Source: Pyrenochaeta sp. MPI-SDFR-AT-0127
Lineage: Eukaryota; Ascomycota; Dothideomycetes; Pleosporales; Cucurbitariaceae
Direction: 5' to 3'
Length of the DNA stretch: 64,000 nt
Assembly: GCA_020747015.1 (NCBI GenBank)
Contig: JAGTJM010000100.1
Span: 18,456-82,455 of the forward strand
Shown here: positions 20,985-31,405 of the stretch, one piece after another
How the letters are laid out: the number at the start of each line of letters is the position of its first letter
How positions within the stretch are numbered: position 1 is the stretch's first letter
The notes under the pieces: generated by a model
What the model was told of the DNA's origin: nothing
Seen by the model: only the letters and a program-made list of their open reading frames with translations
Database searches by the model: none
Translations under genes and position numbers: made by a program

Positions 20985-22481
20985 ATGGTGCGGCTTTTCG
21001 TGCCTGAAGGTATGTATTGCCATCACAGGTGCTCCTCAGCTTTCTAATTCAGAACAGGGGAAGGGCAACATGTGTTGGTACGTCGACGCCCCGGTGGTCT
21101 TGCTGCACAGCCTGCAATCATCTCATCGCCGTGGAGAAGCTGCATAGCTGCTGCGGGCGTCACCGGCTTTCTCGCGCTGGTCGGCCGCTCGCGACCAGGC
21201 ACGTTTCTCAAATCGACCGCCATATTTAGCGTCCTCGATCTCTCGTTCGCATCCACGGGTATATATGGAAGACGGGAGATGAACAGGGGGGTGTTCAAGT
21301 TGGACGAGATAGAGCCAAAGCCGGGGAAGTTATGGGAAAGCACCAAGCAATGGACCATGGAAGATGCGACTCTTAGCGGAGGCGCGCTAGGCATATTCAC
21401 CGCATTGAATCCACGGGCGCTACCTGGTGTCTCTGGATGGAAGCGGCTCTTAGGAGCAGCTACGGTTGGATGCGCCGTTGGATACCAAGCAGGACAGCGG
21501 TTGTTCATAAGGATTCCCCCGCAGCTCCTGACACTCATGGATTCCGCAGATGCGATGACACAGCAGGTGCAATACGATCGTCTTCAGCAAAGCGAAGAGG
21601 CCAAGGCTTCGCTTTCACGCTTCGGCAAGCTGGCACTCTCCATGTACACATGGCCTGCTCTCCAATTGCTGAGAGGCCCGTTAGCATTCAGTTCTGGCCC
21701 TGGACAGGGTGGAGGGCCACATGGAGCCCATCCTGGACATGCTGGGCATACTGGATCCGTTGGAGCACATTCGGCGACCCTCCAGGAACTGCAAAACACC
21801 ATCACTTTCAACGTTGAATTTGACAAGGAAGAGCTAGCTGGGCCTGACATTGAGGACGGTAGCCGATCGTATAGAGATAGTCTGAAAACTAGGGACGCGA
21901 AAGCGCTAGAAGAATATCTTGAGCATCTTGAAAAGCTCAAGCAGACCATGACCACAGAAGCGCGATATGTATGGCAAGAATTAGCGAAGAAAGAGCGCTT
22001 ATTCTACGACATTGTCGACGAAGATGACGAGAAGGACCTGTTCAGACGGGAAATTCAACTCCTCAACAGCGTCGCGACTCAGTTTATCTCCCGCGACGCG
22101 ATACTCACTTTCCACATCGCCGATGCGCGGAAACAGCTTGGCCAGATTGAGCACAGCAGCTCGCACGCTTCCACTCCTACGACGCTATCCGACCCATTTG
22201 AGAGCGAAATCTTCATCCAGGAGGTCAATCACAGCCCACAGATCACCACTAACCAGATCCGCACTGTGTGGACACGACAGAAGGAAGTGCTTGCGCATAT
22301 GGAGCAGGTCGTGTCGCAATACGATGCAATAGAGGGCCATAGCGGGGCTACTGCGAATCCCCATGTCGATCAGCTCCGACAGAATCTCGGTTACTTGACT
22401 AAGAACGTGGAGGCGACGGGGCGGCTGCTAAGGGAGTTTGAGGACAAGGTGCGCAAGGCTGAGGAGCAGAGTAAGAAGTAG
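20985..22481 (+). CDS. Conserved-looking protein with N-terminal membrane segments and coiled coils, function unknown
   Basis: I do not recognise this gene. The model has a 25-nt first exon (20985-21009, MVRLFVPE), a 48-bp intron (GTATGT..CTAAT..CAG) and a long second exon (21058-22481), giving 482 aa. The alternative of starting in exon 2 would need a non-ATG codon. Two moderately hydrophobic stretches near residues 30-50 and 140-160 (LLGAATVGCAVGYQAG) could span a membrane. A Gly/His-rich linker (GPGQGGGPHGAHPGHAGHTG) follows near 225. From about 270 on the protein is strongly charged and helical with probable coiled coils (KALEEYLEHLEKLKQ). An organellar membrane protein is possible. It lies next to the mitochondrial co-chaperone gene, convergently. 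Confidence 0.65.
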
Positions 22482-22776
22482 ACAGGCATGATTGTGATGT
22501 GACGACTATTTGATCGACACCATCAACTTAATGTGGTTTGGAGACTTTCATTTGCTGGTTGTATTGTCACAAGCATGTCCACCACTACACTGCTTGTTCA
22601 GGGCGGGGACTTTGACTCAACTAGCAGCACTCATAGGCGTTGATGTTCACCGTGACTACTCGTAATTTGAGGAAACGCAGTATACGAGAGTCTTGATACT
22701 GCATTAGAACAATATGCCCTGTATGCATCTAATATTAACCATACAATCATACCCTCTTGACTCTTAAAAATTTCGT

Positions 22777-23538
22777 CTAATGCTGCAACACAACAGGCAC
22801 ACCCTTCTCCCAGCCATGTATGCTCTCCCTGATATTAATCCAATACCGCAACTTGACCGCCTCGCTCTTCGCGCTCTGAATATCATCGTTTTGGAACGCG
22901 CGTTCAAGAATCTTCGTGCTCTCCGCTATCCGCTCTTCATTCGCAGTCTTCATGTCTACAAGATCCTCTTCAGTCTGCGCTTCTTCAATCTGCTCCCTCG
23001 CCTCGAGCACTTCCATTAATAACTCTGGGTCTTCCACTTTGGCAGTCTCGTCCTCGGCGACTTCGATGCCGCGTAGGCTCAGCAGGTACTGTGCTCGCCG
23101 CAGCGGGTCCTGCAGGGTTTTGTAGGCTTCGTTGATTCGCGAGGATAGCGCTTCGGCGCGCTTCTTGTCGGCTTGGGGATGCAGGTCTGGATGTGCGCGT
23201 GCTTGTAATTGCAGAAATTCCTTCTTGAGCGCGTTGAGGTCGACGCTGAATGAGCCAGACGGGGGTGGGCCGGATGGTAGTGAGTTGGGGAAGAAGGCGT
23301 AGTGTGATTGGGGTGCTTGTTGCGCTTGCGGTGGTCTCTGGCTGTCAAAGGGCGATTCTCGAGTATTTGGCGCAGCGGCTGTTGACTGGAAGCGCCGTGA
23401 TGAGGACTGTGGTGCTATTCGGTGGGCGCAGAGCAGACATGGTGTTGCCCGTTGTTGCGTGCGGAATGGTGAGATGGGCGTTTCTGATGTGAGAGATGTG
23501 CGGATTCTGCGCGCGGCGGCCGAGCGGATTGATCGCAT
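22777..23538 (-). CDS. JAC1: Mitochondrial iron-sulfur cluster co-chaperone (Jac1/HscB family)
   Basis: J-protein that stimulates the mitochondrial Hsp70 to release Fe-S clusters from the Isu scaffold. Single exon, 253 aa. An N-terminal basic, Arg/Ser-rich presequence (MRSIRSAAARRIRTSL) fits mitochondrial import. The J domain spans about residues 95-165 and has the HPD tripeptide in RAHPDLHP and the helix III/IV block NEAYKTLQDPLRRAQYLL. The C-terminal HSCB domain follows, with DPELLMEVLEAREQIEEA and LRYWINIRESIHGWEKG at the end. It is divergent from the cytidine deaminase gene, with about 560 bp between. Confidence 0.92.
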   Translation of the reverse strand: MRSIRSAAARRIRTSLTSETPISPFRTQQRATPCLLCAHRIAPQSSSRRFQSTAAAPNTRESPFDSQRPPQAQQAPQSHYAFFPNSLPSGPPPSGSFSVDLNALKKEFLQLQARAHPDLHPQADKKRAEALSSRINEAYKTLQDPLRRAQYLLSLRGIEVAEDETAKVEDPELLMEVLEAREQIEEAQTEEDLVDMKTANEERIAESTKILERAFQNDDIQSAKSEAVKLRYWINIRESIHGWEKGVPVVLQH

Positions 23539-24101
23539 GTTTAATGATTACGACAGGAGCTGTTAAAACAATTCGTGATGTTGTTGGTAGAGGATTGCCG
23601 AGTGAATGGGTGGCCAACAGTTGTGCTTGAGAGCGAGTTCGGCGGCAAAGAATTCCGCGTTCGCGCCCGGAGAGTTACGTCATCCATCATCTCATCGAGC
23701 ATCATGAGCTCTGTTAATCGCGACGTGAACAGCTTCAGTGAGAGTGTGAGGGAAGATTAAGATGGGCTTTATGGAACTATTCTTCGCGAGAAGAATTCAC
23801 TCAGGAGTACAGACTGTGTAGGGACTACACAGTCGGTGAAGAATGGTGCTCGCTATCGCTGCATTCAGCACAAATATGCTACTTATCTAATGATTCAGCA
23901 TTCTCGCCCAAATATCACCTTTTCGAAGCACCTTGCAGACAAAGACAAATCATTTCCACCAGAAAGCCTCCGTCAGTGCCCTCGTCGGAGCCCCCCGAAG
24001 CGCATCTGGTGACCTTCCTTTGTAGCCATAGCGGCAAGCCTCGGCTCAGCACCATCAAAAGCTCCCCGCGTCGCATCTCTCTTCCTTTCCTTCCCTCCAC
24101 C
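23539..24101. other. Divergent promoter region between JAC1 and cytidine deaminase
   Basis: About 560 bp between two genes transcribed away from each other. No additional gene was recognised. Confidence 0.4.
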
Positions 24102-24762
24102 ATGACAACGACGACTCCAAGCTTCAGTCCTGGTGAAGTTGTTCCCGAGAAAGATGGTCTGATCCACGGTGTTTCCGCCGAAGAGCTGCAGGTTCTGGGC
24201 GAGCAATGCTTTGACGCGAAGACGAAGGCTTACTGTAAGTGAGCTCCAAAGCCAATCATGTCTGCCAGCGAGAAGGACAACAAGTGCTTTGTAGTTGAGA
24301 GAATCAATCTGATCAATTCTGATAGGCCCATACTCGCTCTTCCGTGTCGGCGCTTCTCTCCTCCTCAACTCCACCGCGCCCATCTCGTCCACATCCTCCA
24401 CATACCCACACTCCCACATCATCACAGGCGCCAACGTGGAGAATGCCGCGTATCCAGTGGGCACATGCGCCGAGCGCGTAGCCATGGGCACTGCTGTCAT
24501 TGCTGGGCACCGAACCGGGTCATTCAAGGCTGTGGGCGTGACCACAGACATTGTCGACTTCTGCTCGCCGTGTGGCATGTGCCGTCAATTCCTGAGAGAG
24601 TTCTTGGGCCTGGAGACGCCCATCTTCATGTTCAACAAGGAGGGCAAGTACATTGTGAGGACCATGGGCGAGCTGCTCCCGTTGAGCTTTGGGCCCGATG
24701 TACTGCCACCGAGGGAAGAGATGAGGAAGACACAGGAGGAGGACAAGGCGAAGACGGCATGA
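24102..24762 (+). CDS. Cytidine deaminase
   Basis: Zinc enzyme of pyrimidine salvage that deaminates cytidine/deoxycytidine to uridine/deoxyuridine. Two exons, 24102-24234 and 24326-24762, around a 91-bp GTAAGT..ATAG intron; the junction restores KAYCPYSLFRVGA. The product is 189 aa. The zinc ligands and catalytic Glu appear as TCAERVA (Cys and Glu) and SPCGMCRQFL (two Cys). The substrate loop GANVENAAYP is present. The C-terminal acidic/basic tail (REEMRKTQEEDKAKTA) extends past the domain. An ordinary housekeeping gene. Confidence 0.94.
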
Positions 24763-25237
24763 GTAGAGTCGTGAAGAGTGTGAAGAATTGATGGAGTCTT
24801 ATACGGTGCAGTCGCCAGCGTAGATTAGATGCTAGACGCAGCTTCAATGCCAAGAATCACAAACCATACATCAATATTATCTCCCAGTAGCACGCATCAA
24901 ATAGTAAATCTAGCATCAATCGGTTGTTTGACTACGGCGGTATAGATGATAGCTAGCTACTAACAACCCCGCGGAGTGACCCGCACCTGTCCAGCCCCAC
25001 CATAAACAGCCCACCATGCACAATGATAAGCCTCTCCGATAAGACCACCCTTCTAGCCAACAATGTCTCGCCATTTACACATCTCCGCGCCCCGTGGATA
25101 TCACTGACCTAACTGCGCTTGAAAACGGGCTCCAGTCAAACAAAAATAAACATGGCTGCTGCTGGTGCTGGAAGCGCGTCGCTCCGCGTTTGCTCTCTCA
25201 ACCTCAACATTTCTGACTACATTCGCCAAAGAGCACA
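24763..25237. other. Intergenic region, no gene seen
   Basis: About 475 bp between cytidine deaminase and the next plus-strand gene. Nothing recognised. Confidence 0.4.
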
Positions 25238-26368
25238 ATGACGGCTGCATCAGGTAATGCGGATACCGCTGATTCGGAGCATTTCTCGCCTTACAGAGCA
25301 GATGGTAAACTTGTATGTGAGCTTTTACATGTTGGATTGGGCTGGGAGAGAGGTGCACAGGTGGATATAGTACTAATATCTTCTTCTTATGTAGTATGGC
25401 TTCGTATGCGTCGTGACTGGTGCTACACAACCTGTTGGAAAGGCCATTGTCGCTGAGCTTGCTGGTGAGTATATTCCCTTCTCGAAGACCGTGAAAAGCA
25501 CTTCATTGCACTGCTCATCTTTGACAACCGCGCCCACTACAACACAAACCTACTCGAGGTGGATCACCACTGACAAGACCATCAAGCCCACGGTGCAGCA
25601 TGCATATACGCGTGCTCCTCCAACCCAGACGAGCCCTATGCAGAACTCGCAGATTCGATAAACGCACAGTACCCAAACACCAAAGTAATTGGATACCCGT
25701 ACAAGATCAACTCGGAAGAAGACACTCTCAGCCTGATCGATGATGTGCTGAACAGCTGGGGTCGATTGGATGTCTGGACGTCATCCACAGGACTCCTAGG
25801 TCCCCCTTCGATAACCACCACAGGCCCCAAAGACCTATACGCAGCATTCGAGACAAACGCCATGCCCGCCTTCTTCGCCCTCAAGTACGCTCCAGCCGCC
25901 ATGCAGAAAACCACACCAAAAGGCCCATACCCCAACGCCGCCCCTAAAGACGCGCCATACGGCAGTATCATAGTCGTCACCTCTGTCGCCGGCACCTATG
26001 GCGGCTGCTGGTCCCCCGCCTTCACGATGGCCTCGCACGCGGCGCTGGGCGTCGTGCGCTCCGGCGTCCTCGTCCTCAAGGGAACAGGCGTGCGCATCAA
26101 CGCCATCACAGCTGGCCAGATCGATGTCGGCGTCGATCTGCAGAATAGCGGCGTCAAGGAGATGCAGGGAGGTCAGTTTCCACCTGCTTCTCTCCAGGCG
26201 GATGAAGCGCAGAAACGCACCATTGGCCTTGAGAGAGCGGGGCGCCCGGATGAGGTTGCGAGGGCAGCGGGCTTTTTGGCAAGTGGGTTTAGTAGTTATA
26301 TTACTGGGAGTGAGTTGAAGGTTGACGGTGGCGCGGGAGTTATGAATCCGATAACTGTACCAGTGTGA
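25238..26368 (+). CDS. Divergent short-chain dehydrogenase/reductase with altered catalytic residues
   Basis: SDR-fold protein of 308 aa in three exons: 25238-25312, 25395-25464 and 25587-26368. The Rossmann loop reads TGATQPVGKA instead of TGxxxGxG, so one Gly is Pro. The NNAG-like block is weak (TSSTGLLG). The catalytic Ser may remain in VVTSVAGTYGG, but the YxxxK motif reads TMASH in SPAFTMASHAALG: the Tyr position is Thr and the Lys position is His. Late SDR blocks (RINAITAGQID, GRPDEVARAAGFLASGFSSYITGSELKVDGG) are well conserved. It may bind nucleotide without normal SDR catalysis. The exon 1 start follows a CACA context at 25238. Confidence 0.85.
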
Positions 26369-27576
26369 GGGGATTTGGGGGGTATGAAAAGATTTTATAC
26401 TTGTGAAGGAGGTGGCTTCCAAGCTACGTGCGCAGGTTTCGTCGGGCCTGGGTGGTATCAGTCAACGCAGAGTATTCCCTCTCATACCCCCATTCAGAAC
26501 GATTACGCATGTCCTCGAGTACTCCTCCTCACATTCCAATTATTGTCAAAGGTGAGATCTACTTTGTGCCTCCATTCCACCCTTCCTTCGCTGCATTTAA
26601 CCCTGATGCACCTTTTGGCATAACGATGAAGAGAGGTTGGATCAAGATATATGAAAACGGTCTTATTCTAATTGAGGCTTCGAAAATATCAGCGAATCAA
26701 CATTTGCACAATACCTCTTAGATAAAACAAGCTAATCAAGACGTACCTTCTCTTTGTCAAGACTCGATGCAGAGAATGTTGTGCCCGAGTACATGAGATT
26801 TGGAATATTGCGGATATTGTGGACATCACGATTCTCGAACCCGATTCTACTCCTTTAAAGCCCTTTCTATCAATACCTACCTGTACAATGTCATCACTTG
26901 TTTACATCGATTCCATGGCTCCCTCAGTGAAAGATTTTGTTGTCATACACATGAATACTGTAGCATCAGACTATTATTTCTCTGACTTGATTTCCGTGGA
27001 AAGATACTAGTGGGAAACTATTTACGAAATATTGATATCAAAGTATGGTTTTTGTAGATCAGAGACCCATGTTACTGGATACATGTCGTTACAGCGAAGC
27101 AAACAGATGAGGATGAAACCCATCTTCACGGGTCCAAATAAACATGTGAAGAATTCTCGTTGTCAGATTGGAAGGAACGTGAATTAGGGTTAATACATTT
27201 AATCGGTTCCGGCTAGCGTTTCGCCATCCTTTGCATCGCACGAGGAATGATAGAGTTGCGCGGCTACGTTTTGAGACAACCCCGAAATCTAGACTTGCAG
27301 AATATAAGGCAGGCCAATAACAGTCAGTACATGAGCGTTTATGAAGTCGTGGCGCTGCAAGGCCCCCATAAGCCCTACACCCTCCATGCAGAGCGCATCG
27401 GGCGTATGCTGAGAATCCTTCGCTTACGAGCGTCTGTAAATTATGCGCGTAACCTACGCATACATGTTGCTGTGCGAAGATCAGCCTTAAATACAGGCAC
27501 TCGCAACTAAGACTCTCATTCTCATTATTGATACTCTTGTTTACTTCAGCCTTTTGGTTCCTCCATTTCCATCATC
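26369..27576. other. Intergenic region, no gene seen
   Basis: About 1.2 kb between two plus-strand SDR genes. Several short frames exist but none shows a family motif or plausible splicing. A TATA-like region and CT-rich leader directly precede the second SDR. Confidence 0.4.
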
Positions 27577-28494
27577 ATGGCGGCACAAGACTTTGATCCC
27601 GATCTATACACTAAGATGGTGACTCTGACGAGTAAATACCATCGTGATGTGTATCCCGCCATCGAAGCGACTTATAGCAGTGCAGCTGGCAAGCACATCC
27701 TCATCACGGGTGCTTCCCGAGGTATAGGTCGCGCTATAGCGCTCTCCTGGGCAAAGGCAGGTGCAGCCGGTATTGCTATTTGCAGTCGCAAAGCAGAAAG
27801 TCTGGAATCAGTTACTTCAGAAATCAAAGCTGCCAATGCTTCTACCGACGTCCTTGCTCTGGCCTGCGATACCACGAAATCGGTCGATGTCGCCAGTCTC
27901 TTCGAAGCTGCCAAAGCGCAATTCGGGAAGCTGGATGTAGTCGTTGCCAATGTCGGCGGCGCGAATCAAGGCTCCACGTTCCCAAAGATTGGCGACATGG
28001 ACGAAGAAGCGTGGTGGGATGACATTGCGACGAACGTCCGTAGTGCACATCTCACCGCACACCACTACATCCGAACATTTGGACCGGATCTATCGGGGAC
28101 GTTTATAACACTGGCATCCAGTGTTGCGGCAATCATCATACCCGGTGGTTCATCGTACGGCATATCAAAGGCTTCAGTCATACGTCTCGTCGAATACCTG
28201 GATGCTGAATACCCGAATTTGAAGGCCTTTTCGTTGGATCCGGGGATTGTTAAGGATATTGCTACAATGGAGGCCTTCATACCCTTTGCGTATGATACGC
28301 CGGAGCTGGTAGGCGCAATGTCGATCTGGTTGGCTAGTGAGAAGGCAGAGAAGGCTAAAGGAGGGTATGTGCATGTCACTTGGGATGTGGAGGAGTTGGA
28401 AAAGTATGGAGATGACATCAAAGAGAAGGCGCTACTGAAGAGTAAGTTTCTTGGAGGCTTGCTGGGGAAAGAAGGGGGTGCTTTGGGCAAATAG
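27577..28494 (+). CDS. Short-chain dehydrogenase/reductase
   Basis: Classical SDR oxidoreductase, single exon, 305 aa. The nucleotide-binding motif TGASRGIGRA lies near residues 45-54 and is followed by CSRKAESL, an Arg/Lys-containing end of beta-2 that hints at NADP(H). The block VVANVGG replaces NNAG. The catalytic Ser lies in TLASSVAAI and the Tyr/Lys pair in SYGISKAS. DPGIV follows the active site. The C-terminal tail is Lys/Gly-rich. Substrate is unknown. Confidence 0.9.
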   Translation: MAAQDFDPDLYTKMVTLTSKYHRDVYPAIEATYSSAAGKHILITGASRGIGRAIALSWAKAGAAGIAICSRKAESLESVTSEIKAANASTDVLALACDTTKSVDVASLFEAAKAQFGKLDVVVANVGGANQGSTFPKIGDMDEEAWWDDIATNVRSAHLTAHHYIRTFGPDLSGTFITLASSVAAIIIPGGSSYGISKASVIRLVEYLDAEYPNLKAFSLDPGIVKDIATMEAFIPFAYDTPELVGAMSIWLASEKAEKAKGGYVHVTWDVEELEKYGDDIKEKALLKSKFLGGLLGKEGGALGK

Positions 28495-28659
28495 AGAACA
28501 TGACTATGATTGGAGCGTAGGCAGGAGAGGCTGTTGGTACATACCAAGCAAATCAAATAGTTGTGTTCATATTTGCAAAACCTAGGACAAACCTTCAAGC
28601 TACTATCTAGTTAATAGGAGCGCCGTCTCTCAGGTCAAATAGTATGTTATAAAACAAGA

Positions 28660-29730
28660 TTATGGTATAGTGCCATCCACGATCAAGTGCACAGGCCCCG
28701 CCAATCTTCTTTCAATCTCTTCCCAAGATGCCATGCGTCGTTTGTCCTGGGTCCATAGGGTACCATCAACGCCATGAGTCCAGATCCAATTATCACATAG
28801 TATCAGGTCATCATCATCACCATAGAAGCTGGTCGCCACATCGGCCTCCCACATCCTCACAGTATCATTCTCAGTCCAACTTCTCGTGCCTACGGGTGTT
28901 CGATGATTTGAGTTCACGTCTACCAGCACAATGTCCAAGCTCTTTCCCTGGAATGCGTCGAAGAAGGAATTAATATCCGTGGCAGTAAGCTCCGGAGGGC
29001 GTAGAAAGACTAACATCTGGAGAGAAGATATCGAGAAGCAAAAGTCCAGTGGTGTATCTTTCATCTCCTGTACAGTGATTGCCAGCTTCTTCAGATTGGG
29101 AGGTGGAAAAGGAAAATAGTCCGCGACATCGTAGCTAACAACGAGTTCTTCTAGGTTTCGCATGTGTAGAAAGATGTTGTTTTCGCTGATGTGGGGCTTC
29201 ACCAGTTCAACCTCGCTTGCTGGGGTGTATATTGTTTGTAGATCCAGAACCAGCCTTTTGAGTGAACGTCCAATGGAATTGCACAAATCAATGATTTGCG
29301 GTAGCCGAACCATGGGCATCGCTTTTCCATCTTTCATGGAATGCATCGGTGAGATGAATGCGGACGTGATGTATCGCGGAGTGTCCGCGTCTGCGAAGAG
29401 CTGGTCATTGCGTCCTGCTTGTCCGTACTTGAGCGCTTGAGGGTGATACCCGAGATTTAGGCCTAGCGTCCGGCGAAAGCGGGCATAGTTCGTACAGTTG
29501 TCTAGGTAAATACAGTTGGAATATAGATATCTTGATGCAATGGGGTAGATGTCGCGCGAGACGAGGGTGAGGGCGCGCAGTGCTTTGGTGGCTGCACTTG
29601 ACGGTTCATAAGCGACTGGCTGGTAACCATTTCGCATTCCAACAAGCTGGTCGAGGGTGTTGTAGAATAGTTCCAAAGGCAGAACCGAGAATTCTCTCTG
29701 CAATCGCTCTTCTCCCCGTGGCTGCTTCAT
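28660..29730 (-). CDS. F-box-like hypothetical protein
   Basis: Single exon, 356 aa. The N-terminal segment (FSVLPLELFYNTLDQLV, then ALRALTLVSRDIYPIASRYLYSNCIYL) resembles a degenerate F-box of the fungal type, which would link targets to an SCF ubiquitin ligase. The rest shows leucine-rich spacing (SLKRLVLDLQ, NLEELVVSYDV, NLKKLAITVQ) like irregular leucine-rich repeats. Target unknown. Convergent with the upstream SDR. Confidence 0.65.
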   Translation of the reverse strand: MKQPRGEERLQREFSVLPLELFYNTLDQLVGMRNGYQPVAYEPSSAATKALRALTLVSRDIYPIASRYLYSNCIYLDNCTNYARFRRTLGLNLGYHPQALKYGQAGRNDQLFADADTPRYITSAFISPMHSMKDGKAMPMVRLPQIIDLCNSIGRSLKRLVLDLQTIYTPASEVELVKPHISENNIFLHMRNLEELVVSYDVADYFPFPPPNLKKLAITVQEMKDTPLDFCFSISSLQMLVFLRPPELTATDINSFFDAFQGKSLDIVLVDVNSNHRTPVGTRSWTENDTVRMWEADVATSFYGDDDDLILCDNWIWTHGVDGTLWTQDKRRMASWEEIERRLAGPVHLIVDGTIP

Positions 29731-30608
29731 GTTGCCTTAAACCCCGAAAGATGTTGTTGGGGACAATGAAAGGCGTTGCTGAGGAAAGAAGAAGCCAGTC
29801 CCATGCTTACGTCATATTATCGTTCCTGTACCATGGAACAACACCTCATCAATTTTCTTCAGTCCTCTCGCAACTTACCAATTTCCGTACATCCTTTTCG
29901 TATTAGCCTATTATTTTGCAATGTCTTTGTGATTTTCACTCTTTTATCATGTGACTCCTAGTTCTAGCACATCCCTTCGAAAGACCTTTTTAATTATTAA
30001 GTTAGCACAAAACCATGAAGTTCGTCTACAACTGCTAGCTTCTGCTCAAAACAGAGCATCAGTGAATCATAGCAACCATGGACCCAGCTATTCAGGTACT
30101 AGCTTTAGAATTCCCTCCTAATGTACGTAGGATTATCTCTGCCCGAGCTAGACATAGTAAAGCCCCTTACACTACTTTACATTATCGTAACAAAGAGCGA
30201 CCCTGGAGAAAAATGAAAGGCGAAGGCTAATAATAACTTACTGCAGCTTGGTTTAGAAGATAACATAATCTCTAAGGAGGGGTTTAAGTCTAGATACTTG
30301 AAGAAAGTATAGCATCATTTATAGAAATTACTAACATCGGCTTTAGATCACGAACATCCTGTGCACAGGCCAAAGATTGTTGCGAGTCCAACTATGTCTA
30401 GACGGCATGGCCAGGCTTTAGGTCAAGATGCTTGCGGAAGATCTTTATTTCAATTTCACTATGAAGATAAACGAAATTTGTTATTGCGACATCTGCAGCC
30501 TTTTGACAACGGTCTTGATTCCAAAATGCTTTACATCTAGGATTTGGTACCAGATACAAACATTGACAAACCTAGCCGTGATCACCGCAACATAACTGGC
30601 GTACTCTC
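29731..30608. other. Intergenic region with a degraded coding relic
   Basis: The stretch from about 30,078 to 30,480 on the plus strand starts with an ATG and reads like a decayed protein (segments such as ARARHSKAPYTTLHYRNK and later SRRHGQALGQDACGRSLF), but it is broken by several stop codons and frame changes. The preceding 300 bp is unremarkable. This marks the beginning of the less gene-dense part of the window. Confidence 0.4.
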
Positions 30609-31405
30609 TCAGCGCAACAACCACAAAAGAAACCCCCAGACTATTCCCAATATCGCCCCAACAAAGCCTCCAAACTGCACCGCTAATGCAACATCCTTGG
30701 TCGCAAGGCCAGCAGCAAGCACCGACACACCTGCGACTAAGACTGAGGCAAGTAGTGGCCAGACCAAGCGCTCCTTGACGATAGTATGTCCAATGCACAA
30801 GACACTTTGCTTGGTCGTAGCACCTGCAAAGAGAGCATTGAAAGCGTGGTCGTTGGAAAGTGCGTTCGAATGACCTTGGAGTGTTCTGAATCGAGAGAAT
30901 GCACTTGTCAGAGCCGAGTGCTTTTCAACCGTTTCAAAACGAATTTCTTGTGGAAAGGCTTGATTTTCAAGGAGGATGGTTGCATCAGTCTAAAACTTAT
31001 TGTCAGATCGGAGCCAATACTAGATTTGACATTCAGCACTTCGAGGGAGCACTCTGATCATCGACAGATCAAGTCTAAGAGCGGATAGCAAGATTGACTT
31101 ACAGAAGTTAGTGTGCCGACATAAACTACTGGACTTTTGCAGAATATCCAGTACTCCATGAATCGATATGAAGGACTAAAGACTTGTTCATAGTGCTTGT
31201 TCATTGCGCCCAAGAGATTGTCTTCGTTCGCGGACGTTGATAACTTGTCGACAAAAGATCGTTGGCGTTTGATATGGCCGATCAAGGTCTCTGCAGTGAT
31301 GGCCTGGAAATGTGGTTCATGGTTGACAGTACATGCCGCCATTGTGTTTTGCTCTTGGAGCTCGATCTCATCTAATGGTGAGTTGGCATTTGAATCGACT
31401 GACAT
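30609..31405 (-). CDS. Orphan protein with a C-terminal two-helix membrane hairpin
   Basis: I do not recognise this gene. Two exons, 31405-31103 and 30989-30609, joined across a 113-bp GTAAGT..TTTTAG intron in phase 0, give 227 aa. The first 175 residues are soluble and helical, with Gln/Glu/His-rich segments. Residues about 176-196 (LVWPLLASVLVAGVSVLAAGL) and 203-226 (AVQFGGFVGAILGIVWGFLL) form two close transmembrane helices ending one residue before the stop. A soluble helical domain followed by a terminal membrane hairpin resembles the layout of several orphan fungal and bacterial effector-type membrane proteins, without identifiable homology. Confidence 0.6.

Noticed and set aside
26445..26480. 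Stretch reading GGTATCAGTCAACGCAGAG, reminiscent of a commercial cDNA adaptor
   Set aside because: It differs from the adaptor by an internal insertion and is embedded in normal flanking sequence, so it is a chance resemblance.
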